From Paludibacteraceae bacterium (GTDB lineage: Bacteria > Bacteroidota > Bacteroidia > Bacteroidales > Paludibacteraceae): a DNA stretch of 63,320 bases. The translations under genes and the position numbers were made by a program. Of the stretch, positions 48,294 to 58,143 are shown piece after piece. The stretch lies in NCBI GenBank assembly GCA_016285885.1, contig JAEERP010000014.1:1-63320 (forward strand). Reading direction: 5' to 3'. The first letter of the stretch is position 1, and each line of letters starts with the position of its first letter. The notes under the pieces are model-generated. The model did no database searches, had not been told where the DNA came from, and was given only the letters and a program-made list of their open reading frames with translations.

Positions 48294-51200
48294 ATGAAAA
48301 ATAATAAGGGTTTTCAAAAGTGGATTACCACATTGCTATTGCTTCTCTTCCCCACTTTTCAGGGGATGGCTGCGAATTATCTATGCTTCACAGCCGAGCA
48401 AGCAGGATCTACTGTGAGGTATCAGAATAGAAATGATAACAATCCAGACATGAAATTCTCCCTTGATGGCGAGCAATGGACTGACTGGGCTCCGAATGAA
48501 CGGATAACGTTGGGGAATGTTGGTGACTATGTTTACGTCAAAGGAAATAACCCGGATGGATTTTCTTATGATAATTCTTATGGTGATGCGGGTGGGAAAG
48601 GATATACTTTTTTCAGTATGACAGGAAGCATTGCAGCTTCGGGTAGTGTGATGAGTTTGGTTGATGAGACAGGTGAGTCTTCTGTGATTCCAAGCCCTTA
48701 TTGTTTCTCAGATTTGTTCTATGGTTGTACAGCGCTCACGAGTGCGCCAAAGTTGCCTGCTACGGAGTTGAAACACTCGTGTTATGCATTAATGTTTCAT
48801 GGTTGTAAAAATCTAACCCAAGCGCCAGAACTGCCTGCCACTACATTGACGGCTCGTTGTTATGCAAGTATGTTTTTTTTATGTGAGAAGTTAGAAAAAG
48901 CTCCCGCATTGCCAGCGTTGACATTGGCGCAGGCGTGCTATGCAAGTATGTTTTTTAAATGTACAAGTTTGAAAACGGCTCCGAGTTTGCCTGTGGTGGC
49001 ACTAGTGGATAAATGCTATTATAATATGTTTGCTGGTTGTGAGAGCCTTGAGAATGCACCAGAACTACCTGCTACGGAATTAGTATCGTCGTGTTATAGT
49101 CAAATGTTCAATGATTGTATCAACTTGAAGTATGTCAAGGTGGGTGTTATCTCTTTGGCCAATTCCGTTAATGCGACAACAGATTGGGTTGAAGGAATAG
49201 ATGGCGAGGGTGTTTTCATCTTCCCTTGTGGCAGTAGATACAACAAGCATGGCGTATCGGAAGTTCCGACGAACTTTACGATTATCAGTTCTCCAATTGT
49301 TGTCTTTCAGAACCCAGATAGTACGGAAATATATCGAGATACGATCGGATGCGATGTGATGCCTGTATACAGGGGTGAAACGCCCACCTATAAGGATGGC
49401 CTCGTCTTTAGGGGATGGGACAAGGAACCGCAGATCCGCCCTGAACCGGACGTTTACTACTATACCGCCACTTATGATACTGCACCCTCTAAGACCAATT
49501 ATCTCTGCTTCACCGCCGAGGAGGCGAACTCCACCGTGGCTCTTTACAAAACAGGTTGTTTTGTGGACGTGCTATATTCCTTCGATGGAGAAGAACCATG
49601 GACCACGTGGGAATCGGGTGATGTGGTGACCTTAAGAAACGTGGGCGACAAAGTCTATGTGAAAGGCGACAATCCGTATAGTTTCTCGATGAGCGAAAAT
49701 ATTTATGCGGGGTTCAGGATGACAGGCCGCATCGCCGCAAGCGGAAGCGTGATGAGTCTCATCGACGGGGTAGGCACCTCCCGCACCCTCCCGAATGCCT
49801 TTTGCTTTGAAAGATTGTTCTATGGGTGTGCCGCTTTGGTGCAGGCCCCGGAACTGCCAGCTACGGAGCTGACCGCTTACTGCTATGACAACATGTTCGA
49901 CAACTGCGGTATAACAGAAATGCCAGAACTGCCCGCCTCGAACCTGTCGGAAGGATGCTATGCGGGGATGTTCCGCAATTGCGAAAAACTGACGGAGACG
50001 ACCTCGCTGGCGGCACAGGTAATGCAGCCGGAGTGTTACATGCAGATGTTCAAGGGTTGTTCGAGTCTGGCGTATGCTCCTTCATTGATCTCTAAGGAAA
50101 TGGCGGAGTCATGCTATGAACGCATGTTCGAAGGGTGCACCAGCCTAATCAGCCCTCCGGTATTGCCCGCAATAAAACTGGCGAAGTCCTGCTACAGCCA
50201 CATGTTCAACGGTTGTACCAGCCTGACCAACCCAACCTCAATGCCGGGTGTGCCCATGGCGGATTTTTGTTGCTCATTCATGTATTCCGGATGTACGAAT
50301 CTGACCTCCACGGGGTTCCTCGGTTCACATGAATTGGCCCCCCATTGCTACTCCGGAATGTTCCAAGGCTGTTCTAAATTAACCCGAGTAGACAAATTGC
50401 CGGCGACGGACCTGGCGGAGGGGTGCTATTCCAGCATGTTCTCGCAATGCACCAGCCTGACGGAAGCTCCCGAATTGCCGGCTATGAATTTGGCGAAGTC
50501 TTGTTACGAATCGATGTTCACCTTTTGCCAAGGCCTGACGAAGGCACCTGAGTTGCCTGCCACAACTTTGGCTCCCTCCTGTTATAGTTCCATGTTTAAC
50601 AGTTGTAGGAATCTGACGGAGGCCTCAGAGTTACCTGCCATGACCTTGGCATCCTCTTGTTACGAGAGAATGTATGCCAATTGTTTGTCCTTGCAGAAAG
50701 CACCTGAATTGCCGGCGGCCGAGTTGGTGGAGTCCTGCTATAATGGCATGTTCTTGAATTGTTCTTTACTGAACTACATCAAGGTGGGTGTCATGAGTTT
50801 GCTGAATGATTTCTCGGCCACGGAAAATTGGGTTAAAAAAGTGGATGATGAGGGTATATTCGTCTTCCCTTGCGGTAGCACGTACGATGAGCATGGACCT
50901 TCCGAGGTGCCAACTAATTTCACGATTAGACGGTACAAAATAGCCATCTATCAAAACCCGGACAGCACAGAACTCTGGCGCGATAGCATCGGTTGCGAGG
51001 AGACGCCTGTGTATGGGGGAAGCCCTAATCCCCCCACCTATGGCGAGGGGAAGATCTTCAAGGAGTGGAAGCGCGTTTTTACATCCGATTCCGATCCTGA
51101 TATTTTGTATTATGTCGCTGAATATGAAGATGATGTGATCGATGCGGTTAATTGGCTTTATTTCATCGCCAAGGAAGCGGGCACGACTGTCTCCTATATA

Positions 51201-54200
51201 AACGTGGGGGGAAATAGCCCTGATGTGCAATACGCTCTGGATTTTGGTGGACCATGGTCTCCATTGGCGGAGGGCCAAGAGGTGATATTGGAGAATGTGG
51301 GCGATAGGATTTTCCTCAAGGGAAACAATCTGGGTGGTTTTTCCCATGCGGAAGATGTTTATACCCAATTTAAGATAGAGGGTTTGGCGGATCTCTCCGG
51401 CAGTGTGATGAGCCTGATCGACGGAAAGGGAATCTCCAAAGTGATTCCGAACGATTATTGCTTCACCCATCTGTTCGAGAACTGCAAGATCAACCGGTTC
51501 ATGGAATGGTGTCCTTTGCCAGCTCTTTCGCTGAAAGCATATTGCTACAGTTATATGTTCGCGGGGTGTGAAAGCTTGCTGAATCCAGTCGCTAGTCTTC
51601 CCGCCACCGAGTTGGCGCCTTATTGTTACAGCCATATGTTTGAAGGATGTACCAATATCCCGACCACCATCGCACTGTCGGCCGAGGAGTTGGCGGAGGG
51701 TTGCTATGCCTACATGTTCAACCGTTGCTCGATGCTGTCCTTACCTTACGAATTGCCAGCCATTAAGTTGGCGCCTTATTGCTATAGCCACATGTTCTCC
51801 GGTTGTGAGTCGATGTATGAGATTCCCGCACTGCCAGCGTCGAAGATGGAGCCGTATTGCTATGAATCGATGTTTAGCGGATGTAAGGCCATGAAAAAAA
51901 TGCCTATGTTGCTCTCCCGTAGTTTGGCGGAAGGTTGTTATTCCAATATGTTCCGCTCCTGTGATATCCTGAGTGAGGTATTCTCCTTGCCAGCCGAAAA
52001 TCTGAGCGATATGTGCTACTATCACATGTTCGATAGCTGCGTGAGCCTGACGGAGCTTCCCCCTCTGCCTGCCAAAGAGACGAAGCCTAGTTGCTATGAG
52101 GGCATGTTCCGTGGGTGTAAAGGCATCGCCAAGGCTCCCGAATTGCCTGCTGGGAAGTTGTCCCGTCAATGTTACAGAAACATGTTCGAGGGTTGCTCCA
52201 GCCTGAATTACATCAAGGTGGGTGTCCTCTCTTTGGATAATGATTTCGAGGCTACGGACAATTGGGTCAAAGGCGTGGATGGGCCTGGCGTCTTCATCTT
52301 CCCTTGCGGTAGCACGTACGACAAGCACGGAGACTCTGAAGTGCCTGATCTTTTCGACATATACAGCTCTCCGATCATCATCTTCCAGAACCCGGACAGC
52401 ACGGTGCTCGGACGAGACACCATCGGTTGCGAAGAGGTGCCTGAATACAAGGGCGCGACACCTACCTTCCGCGACGGACTTGTCTTTAGCCAATGGGATA
52501 AGCCCCTAGTGCCATTGCGGGAGTCTGGAATCTTTTATTTTACCGCCGAGTACGGGAGCGAGGAAAATCCGGATCTGGTCAATGCGCTTAGCTTCACGGC
52601 GGTGGAGCCTAACTCGAGCGTCTGGTACAGAAACTCTGATGATAACCAGCCTGACATACAATACTCCCTCGATTTCGGCAAGACATGGGTACAATGGAAA
52701 GTTGGTGACACCGTGAATCTGAGCCGTGTGGGGGATAGGGTTTACGTCAGAGGAAATAATCCGCAGGGATTCTCCCATGGAGAAAAATTTGTCCAAAAAA
52801 ACACATTCTTCTGCATGTCGGGCGGTATCTCCGCTGCCGGCAGCGTAATGAGCCTAATTGACGGAGTGGGCGAGACCACTGTCATACCTTGCGACTCCTG
52901 TTTCTATGGATTGTTTTCCTCTTGCGTAGCTCTACGGAACGCACCAAGACTGCCCGCCACCACGCTGGCAGGTTCATGCTATATGACTATGTTTAGCGGC
53001 TGCACGAATCTTCAGGAAGCGCCTGAACTGCCAGCCACTGAAATGGCGGATTTTTGTTATAGCCATATGTTCTATGACACTAGGATTACGACTCCTCCCG
53101 CACTGCCCGCTAGGAAGTTGGCGTATGGATGCTATAGTGGCATGTTCTTTAGGTGTTTGGAACTCACGAGAATGCCTGAACTGCCAGCCACCGAGTTGGC
53201 TCCAACGTGCTATAGCTCCATGTTCGGGTTCTGTGAGAAATTGACCCAAGTGACGGAATTGCCTGCGATGAAGATGGAGGAGGGGTGTTATACCAGCATG
53301 TTCTCTGACTGCGTAAGGTTGGGAACCGCTCCGGAATTGCCCGCCACAGAGCTGGCGCCGAATTGTTACGCATACATGTTTAGTCACTGCAACTCCTTGA
53401 TCAATGCGCCTAAACTGCCTGCGGAAGAGTTGGCGGAGGGTTGTTATACGGGTATGTTCATGATGTCGAAATGCTTGGCCGAAGCTCCTGAATTGCTTGC
53501 CACTGAGCTGAAGACGGAGTGCTACAAGGAGATGTTCGGCGGTTGCGATGCTTTGAACTATATCAAAGTGGGTGTCAAATCTTTGGATAATGAGGTGTCG
53601 GCTACAGCTGATTGGGTCTGGGGCGTGAACCGGAAGGGCACCTTCATCTTCCCTTGCGGCAGTACGTACGACAAACGTGGCTCTTCTGAGGTGCCGACGA
53701 ACTTCGAGATCATCGCTTCCCCGATCGCCGTCTTCCAAAACCCGGACGGCACGGAGCTGCAGCGGGACACCATCGATTGCGAAACGGTGCCTGAATATAG
53801 GGGCGATACTCCGACCTACGGCGACGGGCTCGTCTTCAAGGGTTGGGACCCTGTGCCAACCCTGCTTCCATTCCCTGATACCTACTATTTCACCGCCATG
53901 TACGAAGAAGAGGGAGACCCTGACCCAGGCAACTGGCTCGTGTTCAGGGCGGAGGAGGCAAATACCATTGTCTCCTACAACAACGTTGGTGGCAATGCCC
54001 CTAACGTGCAATATTCCATAGACGGAGGACGTACATGGTTCATTTGGGAGAATAGACAAAATATCATCTTGGAAAATGCGGGCGACACTGTGTATGTCGG
54101 AGGATATAATCCGGAAGGGTTCTCTTCTTCCTCCGAGATGTATACCGTCTTCTCCTCAAACAAGAAGATTGCCGCCAGCGGTAGCGTGATGAGTCTCATT

Positions 54201-57200
54201 GACCAAGACGGCTCCTCCACAGAAATACCGAACGCATACTGTTTCCACCAGTTGTTTAGTCATTGCCCTCTTACCCAAGCGCCTGAATTGCCTGCCACTT
54301 CGCTGAAGGATTATTGCTACAGCTTTATGTTCAGCCATTGCGAGCATCTTGCCAAGGCGCCCGAATTGCCTGCCACTGAGATGGCGAAGGCTTGTTACTA
54401 TTTCATGTTCGCAAATTGTGTCAGCCTAAACGAAGTTCCTTCCATTTTGCCTGCCACCCAATTGGCGGACAGCTGCTATGCATGGATGTTCGAGTCGTGC
54501 AGGTCTCTCGAGAAAGCCCCTTCATTACCAGCTACGACGATGGCGAGTTTTTGTTACTTCTCCATGTTCGGGGATTGCGCCTCTCTTTCCGAAGCGCCTG
54601 AATTGCCTGCCACTCAATTGGCCGAAAATTGTTATACGTTGATGCTCACGGATTGTAAGAGTTTGTCCCAAGCACCGAAATTACCTGCCACCCAATTGGA
54701 ACGCTATTGCTATTCCGGCATGTTCTATGGGTGTACAAACATGGAGGAGGCTCCTGAATTGCCTGCCACCGAATTGGTGGAGGGCTGTTATAATGGAATG
54801 TTTGCCGAGTGTACGGCCTTGGTCAAAGCTCCCGAATTGCTGGCTCCGAAACTTGTGCAGGAGTGCTACAGGGGTATGTTCGAGAATTGTTCCAACTTGA
54901 ACTACATCCAGGTGGGCGTCATGACACTGGATAATGACGTTATAGCCACGTTGGACTGGGTGGTTGGTGTGGACGGACCTGGTACCTTCGTCTTTCCTTG
55001 CGGCAGCAAGTATGACAAGCATGGCGTCTCCGAAGTGCCTACGAACTTTACTATCATCAGCTCCCCGATCGTCGTCTTCCGGAATGCGGACAGCACGGAG
55101 CTGCAGCGAGACACTATCGATTGCCAAACGGTGCCTGAATACAGGGGTGAAGAGCCTACCATCGGGGAGGGTTACACCTTCAAGGGATGGGACAATGACT
55201 TGACGATCCTCCCTATCCCTGCCACCTACTACTACACCGCCGTCTACGAAAAGAAGGAAGGTCCTGCGCCAGACAATTGGCTCTGCTTCACGGCTGAGGA
55301 GGCGGGCTCCCAAGTTTGGTACACCAACGAACATGGAGACTCTCCTGATGTGCACTATTCCATTGACGGAGGAGAGACGTGGAGCCCTCTGTATAGGGGA
55401 GATCGTATCACCTTGGAGAATGTGGGTGATAAGGTCTATCTCAAAGGAGATAACGCGGGCGGATTCTCCCATGTCGGTATGCATAACAGTTTTTCCATGA
55501 CCGGCAAGATCGCGGCGTCCGGTAGTGTGATGAGTCTGATCGACGGGAAGGGCGTTACAACCGTCATCCCGAACGACTCTTGTTTCATCGGTTTGTTCAC
55601 AGGTTGCCAAGCCCTCACGCAAGCGCCAGAACTGACGGCGACCACCCTGACGAATGGATGTTACCTAAACATGTTCAGCGCATGCGAATCCCTGACCAAG
55701 GCGCCGGAGTTGCCTGCCACCGAGCTGGCGGACCACTGTTATGAATATATGTTCACTCATTGCAAAGGCCTCGAATCTGCCCCTGAATTGCCGGCCACAG
55801 AGATGAAGGACTTCTGCTATAAGGGCATGTTCCAAGGTTGTTGGAGCCTTGTGACCGCTCCTAAACTCCCTTCCAAATCATTGGCATTCAGTTGTTACGC
55901 ATATATGTTCGGCAACTGCTTCGGACTGGAGAACGCCCCTGAATTGCCTGCCACTACGCTGGCACCTGGATGCTATGCGTTCATGTTTAGCGAGTGCTCT
56001 TCCCTTGCACAGGCGCCGGAGTTGCCCGCATCCACACTGGTGGAATCCTGCTATCAGAAAATGTTTAAAGGATGTAAGCAGCTGAACTACATCAAAGTGG
56101 GTGTCATGTCATTGGATAATGATCTTTTGGCCACGATGGATTGGGTGGATGGTGTGGACGGTCCCGGTACCTTCATCTTCCCTTGTGGCAGCAAATATGA
56201 CAAGCATGGTGTCTCCGAAGTGCCTACGAACTTCACCATTGTCAGCTCTCCGATCGTCGTCTTCCTGAATCCTGGCGGCTTGGAGCTCTGGCGGGACACC
56301 GTCGATTGCAAGACAATCCCTGAATACAGGGGTGAGGAGCCTTTCATCGGCGACGATTACATCTTTGTGGGCTGGGATAATGACCTGACCGTCCTCCCTA
56401 TCCCGGACACTTACTACTACACCGCCGTCTACGAGGAGAAGAGTGCGGCAAACAACAGAACCGATTTGGCAATCTCCGCCTGCGACTCGTTTGCCTTCGA
56501 GGGCATCATTTATACGGAGAATGCTTCGTGGAACGATACGCTGACCAGCGCAACTGGTGCCGACAGCATCCTCGCCTACCATCTGACCGTCCATAAGAGC
56601 GTCGTGACGGAGGAGAACCTCACGGCGGAGGGTAGTTATACTTGGAAGGATATCACCTTCACGGAGGATGCTTCGTGGAACGATACGCTACGGACGGCCT
56701 TCGGGTGCGACAGCGTCGTTCGGTATCATCTTGAAATAAAGGAGGTTATAACTGATTCTGCTACTGTTACGGACATTCCTCTTATTGCCTGCGACTCGCT
56801 CGTCTTCGAGGGTGTTACCTATCGTGAGAGCGCTTCGTGGAACGATACGTTGCCTGCCGCTAACGGGGGCGATAGCATCCTCGCTTACCACCTGACTATC
56901 CATAAGAGCGTGGTGAGGGAGGAATATATCTCGGCGGAGGGAAGCTACACTTGGAAGGATATCACCTTCACGGAGGACGCTTCGTGGAACGATACGTTGC
57001 AAACCGCCTTCGGATGTGATAGTATTATCTTCTATAATCTTAAAATTGAGGAGGTTACCATACCTAATCCTGCCATTGTCACGGACATCCCTCTCACCGC
57101 CTGCGACTCGTTCGTCTTCGAGGGCGTCACCTACCGAGAGAGCAGGGAGTGGAACGATACGTTGCCTGCCGCTAACGGGGGCGACAGCATCCTTGCTTAC

Positions 57201-58133
57201 CACCTGACCATCCACAAGAGCGTGGTGAAGGAGAAACCGATCACTGCTGTGGACAGCTATACTTGGCAAGGCACTACCTACACGGAGGATGCCTCCTGGA
57301 ACGATACGTTGCAGACGGTCTTCGGTTGTGACAGCATCGTGCGCTACCACCTCACCATAGAGAAGGAGACGCCAGACCTTCAACTGACCGTTGAGGACGA
57401 ACTGTACCTTGTCCTGCCGGGTGGCACCGAAAAGATATCCTACGAACTCACGGGTGGCGAAGGCGCGAAGTACGAGGTGCGCCAAGACGGTAAGGTGATT
57501 AGCTCGGGCGATGTCACCAACGACAGTGCCGTCAGCCTGACTTGCCCGTCCAGCCTGGAGCCAGGTGCCTACGAGGCTACGCTGGAGATGTGCGACAATG
57601 AAGGAAACTGCGCCGAGAAGGATTTCACCTTCAACGTGATGCGTCCGGACGACAAGCAGAAGAGCTTCTACGTGAAGGTATGGAACGACGTGGTGATCTG
57701 CCGCAACGGAGGTGGCGTGTTCCAGACGTTCCAATGGTACAAGAACGGCAAGAAGTGTGAGAAGGATACGCTCCAATACTTGAATGACGTCGCCTTGCTC
57801 GACGGGGAGTACATGGTCTTCGTGACCGAAACCTCCGGCAAGAGCTACTTCATCGAGCCAATCCACTACGACGCTGTTGAGGCCGCCTACACCATCACCG
57901 CCGAGCCTAACGTGGTGGCAAAGGGTACGGAATTCACCTTGAAGGTTTCGGGTGTTGAGCCAGACCAGCTTGCGAACGCCCGCATTGTGGCCTACCATGC
58001 CAATGGAGTGGTGGAGAAGATACTCGACGAGGTGGAGGAGCAGCAGACGATGCGCCTGAAGCCGGGAGAGTATGTCGTCATCCTGACGGTCAATGACGGT
58101 AAGAACGCCAACTGCAAAGTGCTGGTGAAATAA
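48294..58133 (+). CDS. Giant modular LRR-like surface protein with six super-modules, C-D-S repeats and T9SS-type tail
   Basis: This is a 3,279-aa protein from the ATG at 48294, which places a signal peptide (K-N-N-K...F-P-T-F-Q-G-M-A) directly before A-N-Y-L-C; in-frame starts at 48270 (TTG) and 48273 (ATG) are less likely. Six super-modules like those of the 35345 gene follow, with about 48 C-Y-x-x-M-F units in total (5, 12, 9, 8, 8, 6). Next come six ~50-aa repeats with C-D-S-F/G-S-Y-T-W, A-S-W-N-D-T-L and C-D-S-I-V-x-Y-H-L, then the 251-aa C-terminal cassette that resembles a type A T9SS sorting domain. It is probably surface-exposed. Module 1 (to ~49400) uses visibly more A/T-ending codons than modules 2-6. 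The next giant starts 10 bp after the stop codon, so the two form an operon. Confidence 0.9.
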   Translation: MKNNKGFQKWITTLLLLLFPTFQGMAANYLCFTAEQAGSTVRYQNRNDNNPDMKFSLDGEQWTDWAPNERITLGNVGDYVYVKGNNPDGFSYDNSYGDAGGKGYTFFSMTGSIAASGSVMSLVDETGESSVIPSPYCFSDLFYGCTALTSAPKLPATELKHSCYALMFHGCKNLTQAPELPATTLTARCYASMFFLCEKLEKAPALPALTLAQACYASMFFKCTSLKTAPSLPVVALVDKCYYNMFAGCESLENAPELPATELVSSCYSQMFNDCINLKYVKVGVISLANSVNATTDWVEGIDGEGVFIFPCGSRYNKHGVSEVPTNFTIISSPIVVFQNPDSTEIYRDTIGCDVMPVYRGETPTYKDGLVFRGWDKEPQIRPEPDVYYYTATYDTAPSKTNYLCFTAEEANSTVALYKTGCFVDVLYSFDGEEPWTTWESGDVVTLRNVGDKVYVKGDNPYSFSMSENIYAGFRMTGRIAASGSVMSLIDGVGTSRTLPNAFCFERLFYGCAALVQAPELPATELTAYCYDNMFDNCGITEMPELPASNLSEGCYAGMFRNCEKLTETTSLAAQVMQPECYMQMFKGCSSLAYAPSLISKEMAESCYERMFEGCTSLISPPVLPAIKLAKSCYSHMFNGCTSLTNPTSMPGVPMADFCCSFMYSGCTNLTSTGFLGSHELAPHCYSGMFQGCSKLTRVDKLPATDLAEGCYSSMFSQCTSLTEAPELPAMNLAKSCYESMFTFCQGLTKAPELPATTLAPSCYSSMFNSCRNLTEASELPAMTLASSCYERMYANCLSLQKAPELPAAELVESCYNGMFLNCSLLNYIKVGVMSLLNDFSATENWVKKVDDEGIFVFPCGSTYDEHGPSEVPTNFTIRRYKIAIYQNPDSTELWRDSIGCEETPVYGGSPNPPTYGEGKIFKEWKRVFTSDSDPDILYYVAEYEDDVIDAVNWLYFIAKEAGTTVSYINVGGNSPDVQYALDFGGPWSPLAEGQEVILENVGDRIFLKGNNLGGFSHAEDVYTQFKIEGLADLSGSVMSLIDGKGISKVIPNDYCFTHLFENCKINRFMEWCPLPALSLKAYCYSYMFAGCESLLNPVASLPATELAPYCYSHMFEGCTNIPTTIALSAEELAEGCYAYMFNRCSMLSLPYELPAIKLAPYCYSHMFSGCESMYEIPALPASKMEPYCYESMFSGCKAMKKMPMLLSRSLAEGCYSNMFRSCDILSEVFSLPAENLSDMCYYHMFDSCVSLTELPPLPAKETKPSCYEGMFRGCKGIAKAPELPAGKLSRQCYRNMFEGCSSLNYIKVGVLSLDNDFEATDNWVKGVDGPGVFIFPCGSTYDKHGDSEVPDLFDIYSSPIIIFQNPDSTVLGRDTIGCEEVPEYKGATPTFRDGLVFSQWDKPLVPLRESGIFYFTAEYGSEENPDLVNALSFTAVEPNSSVWYRNSDDNQPDIQYSLDFGKTWVQWKVGDTVNLSRVGDRVYVRGNNPQGFSHGEKFVQKNTFFCMSGGISAAGSVMSLIDGVGETTVIPCDSCFYGLFSSCVALRNAPRLPATTLAGSCYMTMFSGCTNLQEAPELPATEMADFCYSHMFYDTRITTPPALPARKLAYGCYSGMFFRCLELTRMPELPATELAPTCYSSMFGFCEKLTQVTELPAMKMEEGCYTSMFSDCVRLGTAPELPATELAPNCYAYMFSHCNSLINAPKLPAEELAEGCYTGMFMMSKCLAEAPELLATELKTECYKEMFGGCDALNYIKVGVKSLDNEVSATADWVWGVNRKGTFIFPCGSTYDKRGSSEVPTNFEIIASPIAVFQNPDGTELQRDTIDCETVPEYRGDTPTYGDGLVFKGWDPVPTLLPFPDTYYFTAMYEEEGDPDPGNWLVFRAEEANTIVSYNNVGGNAPNVQYSIDGGRTWFIWENRQNIILENAGDTVYVGGYNPEGFSSSSEMYTVFSSNKKIAASGSVMSLIDQDGSSTEIPNAYCFHQLFSHCPLTQAPELPATSLKDYCYSFMFSHCEHLAKAPELPATEMAKACYYFMFANCVSLNEVPSILPATQLADSCYAWMFESCRSLEKAPSLPATTMASFCYFSMFGDCASLSEAPELPATQLAENCYTLMLTDCKSLSQAPKLPATQLERYCYSGMFYGCTNMEEAPELPATELVEGCYNGMFAECTALVKAPELLAPKLVQECYRGMFENCSNLNYIQVGVMTLDNDVIATLDWVVGVDGPGTFVFPCGSKYDKHGVSEVPTNFTIISSPIVVFRNADSTELQRDTIDCQTVPEYRGEEPTIGEGYTFKGWDNDLTILPIPATYYYTAVYEKKEGPAPDNWLCFTAEEAGSQVWYTNEHGDSPDVHYSIDGGETWSPLYRGDRITLENVGDKVYLKGDNAGGFSHVGMHNSFSMTGKIAASGSVMSLIDGKGVTTVIPNDSCFIGLFTGCQALTQAPELTATTLTNGCYLNMFSACESLTKAPELPATELADHCYEYMFTHCKGLESAPELPATEMKDFCYKGMFQGCWSLVTAPKLPSKSLAFSCYAYMFGNCFGLENAPELPATTLAPGCYAFMFSECSSLAQAPELPASTLVESCYQKMFKGCKQLNYIKVGVMSLDNDLLATMDWVDGVDGPGTFIFPCGSKYDKHGVSEVPTNFTIVSSPIVVFLNPGGLELWRDTVDCKTIPEYRGEEPFIGDDYIFVGWDNDLTVLPIPDTYYYTAVYEEKSAANNRTDLAISACDSFAFEGIIYTENASWNDTLTSATGADSILAYHLTVHKSVVTEENLTAEGSYTWKDITFTEDASWNDTLRTAFGCDSVVRYHLEIKEVITDSATVTDIPLIACDSLVFEGVTYRESASWNDTLPAANGGDSILAYHLTIHKSVVREEYISAEGSYTWKDITFTEDASWNDTLQTAFGCDSIIFYNLKIEEVTIPNPAIVTDIPLTACDSFVFEGVTYRESREWNDTLPAANGGDSILAYHLTIHKSVVKEKPITAVDSYTWQGTTYTEDASWNDTLQTVFGCDSIVRYHLTIEKETPDLQLTVEDELYLVLPGGTEKISYELTGGEGAKYEVRQDGKVISSGDVTNDSAVSLTCPSSLEPGAYEATLEMCDNEGNCAEKDFTFNVMRPDDKQKSFYVKVWNDVVICRNGGGVFQTFQWYKNGKKCEKDTLQYLNDVALLDGEYMVFVTETSGKSYFIEPIHYDAVEAAYTITAEPNVVAKGTEFTLKVSGVEPDQLANARIVAYHANGVVEKILDEVEEQQTMRLKPGEYVVILTVNDGKNANCKVLVK
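48375..56445 (+). repeat. Six head/solenoid/closing/InlB-like super-modules
   Basis: Heads begin at 48375, 49497, 51150, 52581, 53931 and 55275. Parts of modules 5-6 closely match modules 6-7 of the 35345 gene. For example, the P-I-P-D-T-Y-Y-Y-T-A-V-Y-E-E-K closing stretch near 56400 matches the one near 43890. Confidence 0.88.
56460..57370 (+). repeat. Six ~50-aa C-D-S repeats in three alternating pairs
   Basis: Units alternate between an A-C-D-S-F-V-F-E-G-V-T-Y type and a G-S-Y-T-W-K-D-I-T-F type, each ending C/G-D-S-I-x-x-Y-H-L. Related repeats are common in T9SS cargo of Bacteroidota. The same dimer is expanded in the next gene. Confidence 0.88.
57378..58133 (+). repeat. C-terminal cassette, copy B
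   Basis: Gap-free counterpart of 46427-47182, with the same length to the base including the stop codon. This points to a shared, constrained terminal module. Confidence 0.9.
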
Positions 58134-58143
58134 GTTTGTAATT

